A stretch of 64,000 bases of DNA from Cranoglanis bouderius (lineage: Eukaryota > Chordata > Actinopteri > Siluriformes > Cranoglanididae): contig CM042546.1 in NCBI GenBank assembly GCA_023630585.1, positions 9,119,310-9,183,309 of the forward strand, in the 5' to 3' direction. Below the pieces are notes generated by a model. The model was not told where the DNA came from and made no database searches. It worked only from the letters and a program-made list of their open reading frames with translations. The position numbers were made by a program, and so were the translations under genes. The first letter of the stretch is position 1; every line of letters starts with the position of its first letter. This document shows positions 26,770 to 38,110 of this stretch, piece after piece.

Positions 26770-27244
26770 GAACAAACCTGAACGCAAATGCTACAACACC
26801 GAGACTGTAACTAGTCGAGCGGCTAGCTGTCCCGTAAGGATCGAGTAATAAAACCAGTCAAAAATGATTATTTTACACTATTGCATGCTTTTGTTTATAT
26901 TTATTAACAGTTTAACGACTTAAGATCGTTTGCAAATCGTTCAAAATCCAGGAATCCAATGAACACTGGATATTTATCATATCGTTTCACGAGGACGTGC
27001 ATTACATTGATTTTATCACTGGTCTACTTAAGCGTCCCCAAACATCCCTGAAATCAGTAACCGCCCAGCACAGCCGGATAATCCTCCCATTAGAGGAAAA
27101 AAAACAAAACAAAACCCCATGCTTCCAAAAACTTAAAAACAAGAACCGCAGTAAAACCAGATCAAACACTGTCACAGCTTTTCCAAGATGGAGTTGTTTA
27201 ATCTTCATCTCCTCCGGTGAAGGAGATGAAGCTGGACATATATA

Positions 27245-27285
27245 CAGGTCCATCTCAAAAAATTTGAATACTGTGGAAAAGTTAT
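27245..27285 (+). mobile_element. Solo Tc1-type terminal inverted repeat
   Basis: It begins CAGGTCCATCTCAAAAAATT after a TATATA flank and continues GAATACTGTGGAAAAGTT, the pattern of a fish Tc1 terminus. No partner end or transposase was found nearby, so this is a fragment. Confidence 0.5.
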
Positions 27286-28242
27286 TAGGTTAAAACCCTT
27301 ATACTCAACATGTGGACACGTTGAAATATCGTCGAAATAGGAATTTGTCCCTCCAATTAAACAAACAATGGAGGGTTCCCCTTCAGAAAAAGGTTCCACT
27401 TCAGAAAAAGGTTCTCAGCCTACCATCCTTAACTATTTTAAAAAACTCTTCAGGAGCCCTTTCTATTAGTCAGAAGATTTATAGATAGTCGTTATTTTAT
27501 CTTGGAGTGTCTCTGAGTCACACTCAAGAGGAGGATCAATCAGGTTCAATCTAGAACCCATAGCATTTACTTAAACCCTTAAAGCTTGTATGCAGAACCC
27601 TAGAGGTTCCCATATTAGCGAGGATGCGAAGTAGAACTCCTTCAGAAGGCTAGAACCCTTTACTAGCCAAAAAAACACTATGTTTTAAGAGTGTGGGTGA
27701 TGTTTAATGAAGGCAGCACAAACACATCTGTCAGATTCATGTGTAATTGATGTTCTTACTAGAACTTCCACCATTTTGAGAATAAAAAGCTACACTTAGG
27801 AAAATAAGACACACAAAGGCTTCTTTAGTTTGTTCCTCTGGAGGAAGAACAGAAGGTCCGCCTTTGGAACAGGTTCGCAGAACCCTTTCAGAAACCCAAG
27901 AACCCTTAATCATCAAAGAAACCTTGAGGAACCCTTTCTTTTCTAAGATGCACAGCTTTTTAGGTGCCATTTGTTCTCCTGACATGAAGCCTAGCCCATT
28001 CGTTCCACACGGAAACCGTCCTTGTTTTGTTATTTAGGACAAATCTGGAGGAGTGGAGAAGATTACTTTGGTAGATTGTTTTTTTTGTTGTTGTTGTTTT
28101 TTTTCCAAATACAGCAGTGTAAACAGCGATGAAAGATCTTCATGGTAGGAACATTTCTAAATTAGATTCAAAGGAGGACATGAGCAGAGAGAACAAAATG
28201 AGCTTCCTGCATATTGGTTTAATTAAATCATGCCTGGATTAT

Positions 28243-28280
<38 letters not shown>

Positions 28281-28366
28281 CCATTCTGGCATGAGGCAGC
28301 AAGGTGTGTCATTTTCAGGTCCTCATGAGCCACTTCTCCTCCAGGAGGAACCAAATGACGCATATA

Positions 28367-28398
<32 letters not shown>

Positions 28399-29282
28399 CT
28401 GTGTTGCTATTTTAACCTGTCCTTGTGACGCGTCATTGTTTTGCGTATAACTGTAGCTAAATGAAGCATTAGTAATGAATTAGTAAGTAGTAACATATTT
28501 TTTTCCCTTTAAAATTTGGACTACTTGTTACATTGTTACCCAAATCAGCTCGCTAGCTGCACTAACGTTAGCTGACAAGGTCACGCTACAAGGTCCTTAC
28601 TTGGCTATAAATTTAATGTTAGCTCAACTTGAAGTTGTTGTGTAACATTACTCACTGATAACACACTACGAGTGTGATGAAGTTAATAATTAACTATTGT
28701 ATTGATGGCGCATCGTGACACGTAACTAAGAGATCGACACGTAACTCAGGCTGTCTTGTAAACCGAAATAACTCGGTAGTTCAGCGACAAGGTCTAAACA
28801 TTAGCAACTGACGTATTACACACTCAGCGTTGTGATAAATTCCAGACACACGTGGACCTCGGAAAGATCTTAATCCTGGTTACAGTCCTGGTTGTGGATG
28901 TTAGAATGATCTGTAATTACTTTACAAGTCAAATCTTGTAAATTATCATACATTAACTGAATAAAATTAACCAGACTGGAATCATGCATCATTTCTATTA
29001 GGTTTATGGTAACTAGCTGGAAGGAGGGAATCTGTAAATATGAGATATTATTAACGTGAAAGGTAGATTTTCTGCTCCTCTTATCTAATTCTGCCCTCTC
29101 TGGTCAAAACAAACAAACAAACAAACAAAAAAAACTCCTCCAAACAAAGTTTTATAAAAGATATATAAAACACCAAGTCACAAATTACAATATATATTTT
29201 TTTCCTGTTGTGTTTTGGCTTCGGACACGTGGCACGCGCCAGGATGTTAGCGAACGTATTGCGTCATCACGCAGTCCCTACC

Positions 29283-29296
29283 GTTGTCTTGGCAAC
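29283..29296 (+). promoter_or_regulatory. Candidate RFX X-box in nrsn1 intron 1
   Basis: GTTGTCTTGGCAAC matches GTNRCC-NN-RGYAAC with one mismatch. It lies in a small CpG-bearing block that also contains CACGTG near 29227. Confidence 0.4.
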
Positions 29297-29533
29297 AGCA
29301 GGTGCGCTCGGGTGGCTAGGACACGAAGATACGAAGGCAAAAAATAAAAAAATAAAAATAACTCGCCTAATTTAAAAAAAAAATATATATATATATATTT
29401 CCTGTTTATTTTTAAACAACATCTAAGATTTTGAGCATCTTTAACCAGCTAATTTGACTTTTGTTCTTAAAAAAAAGAGAAAATAAATAAATAAGAAAAA
29501 AAAAACAAAGCTTATTTTCAATAGCATAGCGAG

Positions 29534-29541
29534 TGACGTCA
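29534..29541. promoter_or_regulatory. CRE palindrome TGACGTCA
   Basis: A perfect CREB/ATF site in a locally CpG-containing stretch about 550 bp downstream of the predicted nrsn1 first exon. It may mark an alternative promoter or intronic enhancer; binding is inferred. Confidence 0.4.
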
Positions 29542-29768
29542 CGCTCACCGCTTCCATCACATCCGTTTCTCCTTTGCTTTCTACAGTAGTTTTAAAGATT
29601 AGAGAGCAAAAGGTGACCTATTTGTTGTGATTTTTTTAAAATTTATTTATTTATTTATTTTTTAATAAATATCAGTTATTACTGTCTTACCATCTTGGCA
29701 ACGTATTTATCTAAATGATAACAATCCACATGTTCAAGTGATGACTTTCTTACAAAACAGGATTATTT

Positions 29769-29771
<3 letters not shown>

Positions 29772-29850
<79 letters not shown>
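29772..29850. repeat. (TA)n microsatellite
   Basis: About 39 uninterrupted TA units. Confidence 0.95.
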
Positions 29851-29858
<8 letters not shown>

Positions 29859-30084
29859 TTTTTAAATAAATACACATTTTAAAAAGCATGATATGATTAT
29901 AGCCAGCGTTGAAGAAACCATTCGGAAATAAAAAGCTGTCGTGTTACTTGGTTAATATCCTCGCCAATAGGACGCTTCCTGCACCATTTTAGACATTTCC
30001 ATGCCCTTAGAAATCATTCCAATGCGTCTAGAGCAAACATCTGAATCGGTATTTGAGTATAATTGTGTAAAAATGCAGCCGTAC

Positions 30085-30190
30085 CTGTGCTATCCGGCGG
30101 TGGAGAGTGATGCTCGTCCTCCTGCTGTCTCCCATCGCTCTGAGCTCAGCATCTCCTGATCCAGGAGAGCGTCCAGACACGCACTGACTC
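30085..30190 (-). other. nrsn1: Predicted nrsn1 non-coding exon 1
   Basis: On the - strand a GC-rich stretch ends in the donor GCACAG|GTACGG (30084-30083). It lies just downstream of a perfect NRF1 site and fits a TATA-less promoter. It contains two upstream ATGs: one at 30152 opens a 20-codon ORF ending at 30090; one at 30135 opens an 18-codon ORF that crosses the splice junction and ends at the TGA seven bases before the main ATG. The exact 5' end is unknown. Confidence 0.5.
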
Positions 30191-30194
30191 CACT

Positions 30195-30204
30195 GCGCAT
30201 GCGC
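30195..30204. promoter_or_regulatory. nrsn1: NRF1 palindrome, likely nrsn1 promoter
   Basis: GCGCATGCGC is a perfect NRF1 consensus in the CpG-rich stretch directly upstream of the predicted first exon. NRF1 sites are common in TATA-less promoters, including those of neuronal genes. Confidence 0.5.
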
Positions 30205-30502
30205 GAGACTCTCGCCGCTTATACAATGCTTTAACTGTTTTCAATCTTAATAACTCAAATATTTACAGAGCACTCATGTAGAGCACAGAGCATTTCACAG
30301 AACATTTATAATCATATAAACAATTATATTCATTACATTTAAAATGCTGGACATTTTATAATCAGGCATATATATAGTAAAAATAAATAAATAAATAAAT
30401 AATAGGCGAATAAATAACTATTTATGTTTCATTTTCAGTGCTTTACATAGAAGTTTTACAAAAAAAAAAAAAATTAAACAAAAGATAAATCCTATTCATA
30501 AT

Positions 30503-30592
<90 letters not shown>

Positions 30593-30660
30593 TTTGGGAA
30601 AAAATGCATCAGGAATGCCCAGTTCCAGAAATACCCATTTCCAGAACTGCCACTTTAAGA
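30205..30660. repeat. Intergenic AT-rich sequence with (TA)n
   Basis: Non-repetitive AT-rich DNA followed by a (TA)n tract of about 40 units at 30509-30588. Confidence 0.8.
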
Positions 30661-30679
30661 GAGATGAGTCATATGAGCC

Positions 30680-31140
30680 CAAGATTAGATTAGATTCAGC
30701 TTTACTGCCATTGAGAGGAGTACAAGTACAAAGCCAATGAAATCCAATTAGCACCTAACCAGAGGTGCAAAATAGCACTGAATGTGTAGTGCAAGAGGAG
30801 ACAATGAAGCAGGGTGGCAGTGAAATGCAAAGGTGACCCGTGCAGATGGCGCAGAGACACATGGATGAATGTAATGACGGACAGTGACCGTGGATCCGGT
30901 GACATGAGTGGGATCCAAAGGCACATCAGTACCACTTCTGTAAAAGATATACTTGTTTTGCGTGTTAAATATCAGCAAATTCTGGACGCAAATATGACAC
31001 AGACAGTCAAGAATCTGGAGCTGAAAAGAGACTGGCTTTTACAACAGGACATCAATCCGAAACATACCTCGGAATCCACCGTAAACGCAAGCCGAAGCTT
31101 TTATAACGGCTCTCGGAGTCCTTCGGCCTGAACGTCGCGT
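30680..31140 (+). mobile_element. Degenerate transposon remnants including Tc1 transposase debris
   Basis: 30680-30790 resembles a dispersed fish repeat (motifs TTCAGCTTTACTGCCATT, AGTACAAGTACAAAGCC and CTAACCAGAGGTGCAAAATAG). From about 30960 to 31090 an open frame reads KYQQILDANM, then LQQDINPKHTSEST, recognisable as the Tc1 region around the second catalytic Asp. The remainder of the transposase is missing. Confidence 0.55.
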
Positions 31141-31560
31141 GTGCAGATCTCAGACGTGCAAGACGGCCCGAGAATATCTCGGGATTAGAAACGTTCTGTG
31201 AGGAAGAGTGGGTGAAAATTCCTGAAACAAAGATAGAAAGAGTCCTAGCTGGGTGCGATGTCTGCTAAAGAGGGTGTAGTAGAGGATATATATTGGGTAT
31301 GCGGGTGTAGGGTGGAGGGTAGAGGATGTGTTTGTGTCTTTTCATGATAAAAAATAAATAAATAAATTTGTGCCAAAACTTTTGCATACACATTGTATTG
31401 TACCATATAATTACATAGGACTTATGCTGAACTTGTGCCTTTCACACAAGTACTGCTGTGTGTTAGCATAGCCTGCATAGTGACATTAGCAGCGTTAGCA
31501 AGTCTGAGCAACTCTTGTGTTAGTGTTACAGTAATAACAGTGTCCTTGTGTCTGCTTCAA
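31141..31560. other. Intergenic, nothing recognised
   Basis: No gene or repeat was identified apart from a short (AAAT)n run near 31355. Confidence 0.5.
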
Positions 31561-31561
31561 T

Positions 31562-31636
<75 letters not shown>

Positions 31637-31749
31637 CCATGTGTGACTCACACAGCTGACTCATCGCTGTATCTGTTGTTCTTAGTGATATTTACAGACC
31701 ACACACATACACCTCTGTAGGTTCAGTGGATATTATACAGGAAGTGTGT

Positions 31750-31796
<47 letters not shown>

Positions 31797-32875
31797 GTCC
31801 AGATGGAGTTTGGTGAGAGCGAGGCGCCAGACTTTCAGCCTCCTGCTGCTTCACTGCTGTTTTTTTTTTTTTTTTTTTTACTCCATAATGAGAGAAAGAG
31901 ACAGACAGATAAACAGATAAACAAATAGACAGACAGCAGGACAGATAAATATACAGACAGACAGGCAGACAGGTAAATAAACAGACAGACAGGCAGACAG
32001 GTACATAAACAGATACAGATAAATAAACAGACAGAGGCAGGCAGACAGATAAATAAAGAGAAAGACAAAAAACAGACAGACAAATAGACAGATAAATAAA
32101 CAGAGAGACAGACAGACAGACATACCAATAAATAAACAGACAGACAGACAGACAGGTAAATAAACAGCCACACAGATGAATGCATAGATAGACAAGTAAA
32201 CAGACAGACAAATAAATAAACAGGCAGACAGATCAATAAACACAGACAGATACATAAACAGACAGACAGACAGATAAATAAACAGACAGACAGGCAGATA
32301 GACAGATAAATAAACAGACAGACAGACAGATAAATAAATAAACAGACAGAGATAGGCAGACAGATAAATAAACAGACAGACAGATAAATAAGTAGACAGA
32401 CAAACAAATAAACAGACAGACAGACAGATAAATAAACATATGTACAGACAGATAAATAATCAGACAGACAGATAAATAAACTGACAGACAGACATATAAA
32501 TAAACTGACAGACAGACAGATAAATAAACTGACAGACAGACAGATAAATAAACTGACAGACAGACAGATAAATAAACAGACAGACAGATAAATATACAGA
32601 CAGACAGACAGATAAATATACAGACAGACTGGTATAATGACTGGAGGCTTCAACATTTTAACACATTTTCTTTTTATGTACAAGTACAAAATTTTTCTTT
32701 CAGTCATGCTATTTGTGCGCGCACACACACACACACACACACACGCGCACACATACACACACACACACACGCGCACACACATGCGCGCGCACACGCACAC
32801 ACACACTATTAGGAGACTCAGCCTTAGCAACCTGTTAATGACTTGTTGCTCTTCAGTAAATCTAATCCATCTTAG

Positions 32876-32907
<32 letters not shown>

Positions 32908-32977
32908 AGAGACAGCTGTGATGAGGTTTTTATGGCTATAAACTGTATCTCAGCTATCTTAAGCAGAATATTATTTG

Positions 32978-33010
<33 letters not shown>
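31562..33010. repeat. Cluster of microsatellites
   Basis: (CA)n at 31562-31634, (GT)n at 31754-31794, a T run at 31860-31879, a compound array of CAGACAGA and TAAATAAA blocks at about 31890-32635, CA/GC alternating tracts at 32718-32808, and (CA)n at 32876-32902 and 32981-33010. Long Cys/Val/Ser/Leu open frames across this region are repeat artefacts. Confidence 0.92.
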
Positions 33011-33012
<2 letters not shown>

Positions 33013-33360
33013 GCCATGTTCTTATTAGCTGTGTTAAAGGTCAAAGGTCACAACCTCACTGGTTAGCAATGGCCTAGCAACATTCTATTGAAATGATATG
33101 TTTCAATAATTAGATCAAATACTATATAATAATGTGAGTGATGGCAGGAAGGGAAGTGTGTGTGTGTGTGTAAAGATGACGGCCTAGCGCTGTGCTAACT
33201 AGCATCCTGGACATCTACACGTCACCAGAGCTAGCCAAACAGCTACCTGACTCAACTCTGAAGGACTGAACGAGGAACAGTGCTGAGAACACTTGGCTTG
33301 TGTTTAATCTCTGATAAGCAGCGGCCCTGATTGCAGCTGTGTTTACACTTCAGGAGCCAC

Positions 33361-33420
<60 letters not shown>

Positions 33421-33542
33421 TCTCTCTTCTCCGTTTCTATAGTTACAGTGCTGTAAAGGTCACCTTCAGGAAGTTCCCAGTGAGCGTGTGCAGCATGATA
33501 ATAAACACATTATCACACCACCATGATGGCTGAGTTCATTAG

Positions 33543-33577
<35 letters not shown>

Positions 33578-34570
33578 AGTATGTTTATAACCCTACTGAC
33601 TGATTAGAGGTGTAAAACTAGCAAACTAGCCTCGTATATTATTACACAGATGAATTTAATCCACACGTACAGTAACGTCAGTGAAGGAATAAGGATAAAG
33701 ATCTGGATATTAAAGAAGAAACTAGCACACAAATGGAGTCCTCCCAAACCATGCTAGCATCTTGTTAGCATCATGCTACCCCTGACATGCTAATGCTGAG
33801 TCTTTGAGCAAGAACTGAGAGAGCAGGTTCACTCGACTCACCACTAATCACTGATCACTGTTATTTGTGCAACTGAAAAAAACTTCTTTTTTTTTGGTCT
33901 TTAAAATTATAGAATTTTTGTAACTACATATAAATTGTTTGTGGTGCCGTGACCAAACAAATTTAATCTAATCTATAAGTTTCTATTCTGATTAAAAAAA
34001 AAAATTAAACTGCATGATATGCGAATTATAATGAAGACAATTCACTGAATATGCTAATTATGACGTCCGTGATGTCGTTTGGTGACGTCTAGCTACTTTA
34101 AGCCACTTTCCCCTGAAACAGTTGGCCACGCTGGGACAAAATGTGGTTCAAATTGAGCCGGACGCCTCACACTCGTACCCGACTTACGTGTTTTGAAGCA
34201 TTAAAAATGATGTTGTGAAATCTGTGAAATTACATCCTAGCTAACGTCAAGCTAGCATTTACAGTTTAAGACTTTTCATATACAGGCTTTTTTTTCTTTT
34301 TTTTTTATGTTACTGCGTTTTCATAGGCGGTTAAAAGAATGTGCCACCACAGGGATGAATTTCTAACATTTAAAGTGCTCAAAAATAATAATGCATTTAT
34401 TTATAAGGAAAAAAAGACCCGTTTTTAGCTCATCTTACGATAAAACAAGCCCAAAGTGCACTATGAGATTTGCTGCCACCTTATGGATAAATGTGAAATT
34501 GCAACACTATATATTATTAACCATTTTTTAAAAAGCTATTTTCGGAGCACTAAAGTTTTAGGTTTGTTTG
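33011..34570. repeat. Intergenic with (TC)n and (GT)n tracts
   Basis: A (TC)n tract lies at 33364-33415 and a (GT)n tract at about 33546-33574. The remainder is AT-rich with GCTA/TAGC words; no gene was recognised. Confidence 0.65.
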
Positions 34571-34575
34571 TGCTC

Positions 34576-34657
<82 letters not shown>

Positions 34658-34694
34658 ATCTACTGATATACGTTAAGTGTCATTATTAAAGGGG

Positions 34695-34778
<84 letters not shown>

Positions 34779-34860
34779 ATATATAATATATATCATGTTT
34801 TCCATATATAATCTATATAATATAATATATAATAAATAATATAATATAATCGAATAAATG
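34571..34860. repeat. Two long (TA)n tracts
   Basis: About 37 units at 34579-34652 and another about 37 units at 34697-34770, followed by TATAATATA variants to about 34850. Confidence 0.93.
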
Positions 34861-35190
34861 GAACTGAATCGGTATCATTTGAACTGAACAGAATCAAATG
34901 ACTCATTGAAAAGACTCAAAAATGAAAGCTTTCAGACTTTCTTTCTCATTTGGTGCCGTTTGTCATGAAAATAAAAAGCATTACTCTCAGAGAAGATGTT
35001 ATTCCTCTGTCTATATTTGTACGGTGTTATTTTCCTCTCCTTCCTGCTTTGTATTGATTCTTTATCTTTCCTGTTGAAACTGTTTCCTTTCCCCCCTCGG
35101 TCTCCCTCAGTGTACGAGATGTTTGTGCCACTGAACGTCTTTCCATTCCTCTTTCTCCTCCTCTCCATCTGGGATTTTTTTTTGTCATTT
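34861..35190. other. Intergenic, nothing recognised
   Basis: Pyrimidine-rich on the + strand from about 35000 to 35180, with no exon signature. Confidence 0.45.
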
Positions 35191-35201
35191 GCTGAATGGG
35201 C

Positions 35202-35246
35202 GGGGGGGGGGGGGGGGGGGGGGGGGGGTTATTCCTTTCATAATAA

Positions 35247-35302
<56 letters not shown>
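35202..35302 (+). repeat. Poly(G) run followed by (GA)n
   Basis: A run of 27 G (35202-35228) is followed, after 22 bp, by about 26 GA units (35251-35302). Such a long G run is rare and can form G-quadruplexes; it is also prone to assembly error. Confidence 0.92.
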
Positions 35303-35303
<1 letters not shown>

Positions 35304-35690
35304 GCCGTTTCCTAGGCAGCAGGCAATGGGCATTTCAACTCTCAAATTATAGCATTTGGGCTCGTGTCTCGCTCTCCACCTGCCTCCATTCCTCCTTTTC
35401 TCCAGTCCCCTAATCCCTCCATCCACCTGCCTTGGGTTTGCAAAAACAACTTGTGGTAAACAGACGTAGGGGAGACAGAACGTGTGTACAAAAAAAAAAA
35501 AAAAAAGATTATGTAAAAACGTTAAAACCAAATTTAGTACATTTCCGTTAATGAAAGTGAAATATCTTTACATTAACAAACAAACAACTAACAAACAAAC
35601 AAGCACATTTTTTCATCACTGCTTTCCAAAGCTTCTCCTTCACTGATATTTGTTGGCTACAATTATATTTCCAAAACTTTAATCACTTGA
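35303..35690. other. Intergenic, nothing recognised
   Basis: Ordinary-complexity sequence with a short poly(A) run at about 35490-35506. Confidence 0.45.
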
Positions 35691-35692
35691 TT

Positions 35693-35990
35693 GTGTGTGT
35701 GAGAGTGGGAGACATGTTATGGATAAAGTGTGATGTAACTAAATGGTTGTAAACATCTGGCCCACAAGAAAAGCACCTGACATGTCTCATGAGGACATTT
35801 AGTCCCCGTAAACCCCTCATTTCCTGAACGTGTGTATAGAAACATGATGTGTGTGTGAGAGTGGGAGACATGTTATGGATAAAGTGTGATGTAACTAAAT
35901 GGTTGTAAACATCTGGCCCACTAGAAAAGCACCTGACATGAGGACATTTGGTCCCCGTAAACCCCTCATTTCCTGATCGTGTGTACGGAT
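35693..35990 (+). repeat. Tandem duplication of about 150 bp
   Basis: The unit starting TGTGTGTGAGAGTGGGAGAC and ending near CCCCTCATTTCCTGA is present twice, with starts about 154 bp apart. The second copy lacks a short piece (TGTCTC beside an ATGAGG repeat) and has a few substitutions. Confidence 0.88.
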
Positions 35991-35999
35991 TAGCACAAA

Positions 36000-36400
36000 G
36001 TCCTGTAATCAAGACGCATGACTTCCATTACCTAAGCGAGGTGCATCAGCGTCATGCTGAAATTAGATAATTTCAGAAGGAGGCCGTCCTCCTTCTCCTG
36101 CTCGCTCCTCTGTTCGGATTAGTGAACGCACCCTGCACGCTGACGGAGCTCTCTGATAAATGACGAGACACAAATGACACTTTTAACCTTGCTGTATTGA
36201 GTAAACGTCCCCGGAGCTGAATGACAGAGAGTCCATTTTATTATTTATGGTACATTATTCCCATTGAGAGTTAAATAGCACATTACACCTCATTCCAGCA
36301 CTCGACTAAATTACACAGCTGTCCGTCTGAGAGAGGAATGAAAAATGTCCAGATGATAACTGCGCAATGCAACATTACCCTTTTTTTTATTTTATTTTTA
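36000..36400. promoter_or_regulatory. Candidate conserved non-coding block
   Basis: About 36040-36330 is non-repetitive and rich in varied words (AGATAATTTCAG, GATAAATGACGAGAC, TCCATTTTATTATTTATGG). It contrasts with the flanking microsatellites. Enhancer function is a guess from appearance. Confidence 0.3.
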
Positions 36401-36524
36401 TACTTTTATGTATAACGCAGGACTGTTAAGTTGATTTATCTGTTTTTTTTGTTATTGTTTTTTTTTATACTGTTTTCTTTAAAATCATTGCATCAAGAAA
36501 TAACATTTTATGCTAATGTTACAG

Positions 36525-36528
<4 letters not shown>

Positions 36529-36612
<84 letters not shown>
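36529..36612. repeat. (AT)n microsatellite
   Basis: About 42 uninterrupted units. Confidence 0.95.
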
Positions 36613-36616
<4 letters not shown>

Positions 36617-37790
36617 CACTCCTACCAATAGATTTCCACACTCCTATTTCCATCTAAATATTTAGATTTTTTTTCTGTCTTCATACTGAGCAATCCATGC
36701 GCTACTAAAATAAACAGCAACAGTGTAATGAAGCGGATTTACACCGTTTCCACCCTGAAGCTGATTATTCTCCTATAACATCTGATCCATTTATAGCTAC
36801 GTTTAATGTACTGGAACGTCCGTGAAGAAAGTTACTTTATGATATCGCTTGGTTTTTTTTTTTGGTTTTTTTTTGCTTATGCGCTTTTTTTTTTGAGGGC
36901 TTTATACTGAGCTATGCTATACAAAACCGATGCTAATTTAAATGTCATAGTTATTTAAATGAGCAACTTTGATTTTATTGGATACAGCTGCAGCGAATTA
37001 CGGCTACCCCCCCCCCACTAGCCCCACCCCTTAGCCTACGTTAACCGTACGTTCATACTAGTGAGCAACAAATCCCCAGGCGGTCGCTCATTTCCTACGT
37101 ACGTACGCGACGCAGGGCCACAATTTCAGCGACGGCGACATTTGAAACGGAGATTTTCTGAAATGTTTGAGCACTGCGATGCCGTAAAGCGACAAATCCG
37201 AACGACTGGCTCGAACGCTTCTTCGGTTCGATCCTGTGGCGTGACGTTTCTTCGGTTTGCCGTTCACACCTTTAGTTCCTATCCGCAGTTCGTTTCCATT
37301 TACTGTTTGACGCACAAAAAATGGAAAAACTTCAAACTGTGGTTTCACCTACGATCTCTCGTTAAATTACGTTACGAAGAACAGTAAAGCTTGGAATGAA
37401 GTAGACGAGATCGTTGGTGCCTCTGGTGAGTTTACGTAGCTGGTACAGCTTTTACGAATCTAATCGGAGAATGAAGCTAGTACGAAGCTGAGCATGTAAC
37501 AATTTTCACACTGATTAACGTGTTATTTAATTTGTGTTTAGCTAGTTAGCCTTAGAAGCCATATATAGCTACGACAATTTTGCATTGGAACTAAAAAAAA
37601 AACACTGGACAGGCCACGCCTACACCATGCAGTGTCGCGACACACCCACAAGTTTACAGTAGTGAGTAGTTAACATCACTAAAGAAAAAAAATCCTGTAG
37701 TTTTTAAAAAAAAAATTTATAGAAAGGCCATGAGTCACGAGTATACGAATACAAATTAACGGCGCGTACGTTTTAAATTTCCACACGAGC
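36613..37790. repeat. Intergenic with a diverged dispersed repeat
   Basis: About 37040-37290 resembles about 16070-16280 (shared GCGACAAATCC, CTCGAACG, GATCCT and GTGACGTTTC in the same order), so it belongs to a dispersed family possibly related to the short element at 23681. Nothing else was recognised. Confidence 0.45.
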
Positions 37791-37794
37791 CCCA

Positions 37795-38110
37795 TTCATT
37801 ATTGCGATTTTTGTTTTTTTGTCTGCATCATGTCACATTTCTGCAGAAGGCATGTTGGTTTTTTTCCCCATCTTCATGTCTCTCTTCCATGCATTATGCA
37901 TCTCAATTCATCATTTCGTTGCCGATAATGAGCCCGCACATCCGCTCGCTGTCACCGTTCGCATCCTGCGATGTCTGTCGCGTGAGAAGAAAGCGGCTGT
38001 GCGATTATTTATTCACTTCCACTCTCAACACACGCTGCTGATGAAGATGTGTGCACACGATTCCCAGGAGTAAAGCAGAGCTGATTAGGCTTTACAATGC
38101 AGGCATTATA
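37795..38110. promoter_or_regulatory. Candidate conserved non-coding block with a POU-type palindrome
   Basis: Non-repetitive sequence containing ATGCATTATGCAT at 37889-37901, which fits the one-base-spaced variant of the POU-dimer MORE motif. No coding signature was found. Enhancer role is inferred. Confidence 0.35.

Larger units (their letters stand above)
26733..30084 (-). other. nrsn1 intron 1 (predicted)
   Basis: It holds a (CA)n tract beside the acceptor, a solo Tc1-type terminus (27245-27285), AGAACCCTT-type dispersed repeats (27360-27680 and 27830-27930), two (GT)n tracts (28244-28278 and 28369-28397), a CpG-bearing block (29220-29330), a CRE palindrome (29534-29541) and a long (TA)n tract (29772-29850). 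28400-29200 looks unremarkable. Confidence 0.55.

Noticed and set aside
30680..31140. 105-codon + frame as a host gene
   Set aside because: Its recognisable part is a Tc1 transposase relic, and the upstream part is a dispersed repeat.
31835..32899. 354-codon Cys/Leu/Ser/Val-rich frame on the - strand
   Set aside because: It is the translation of CAGA/TAAA and CA microsatellites.
37195..37240. GGTTCGATCC resembling a tRNA T-loop
   Set aside because: No acceptor stem, D-arm or anticodon arm could be placed around it.
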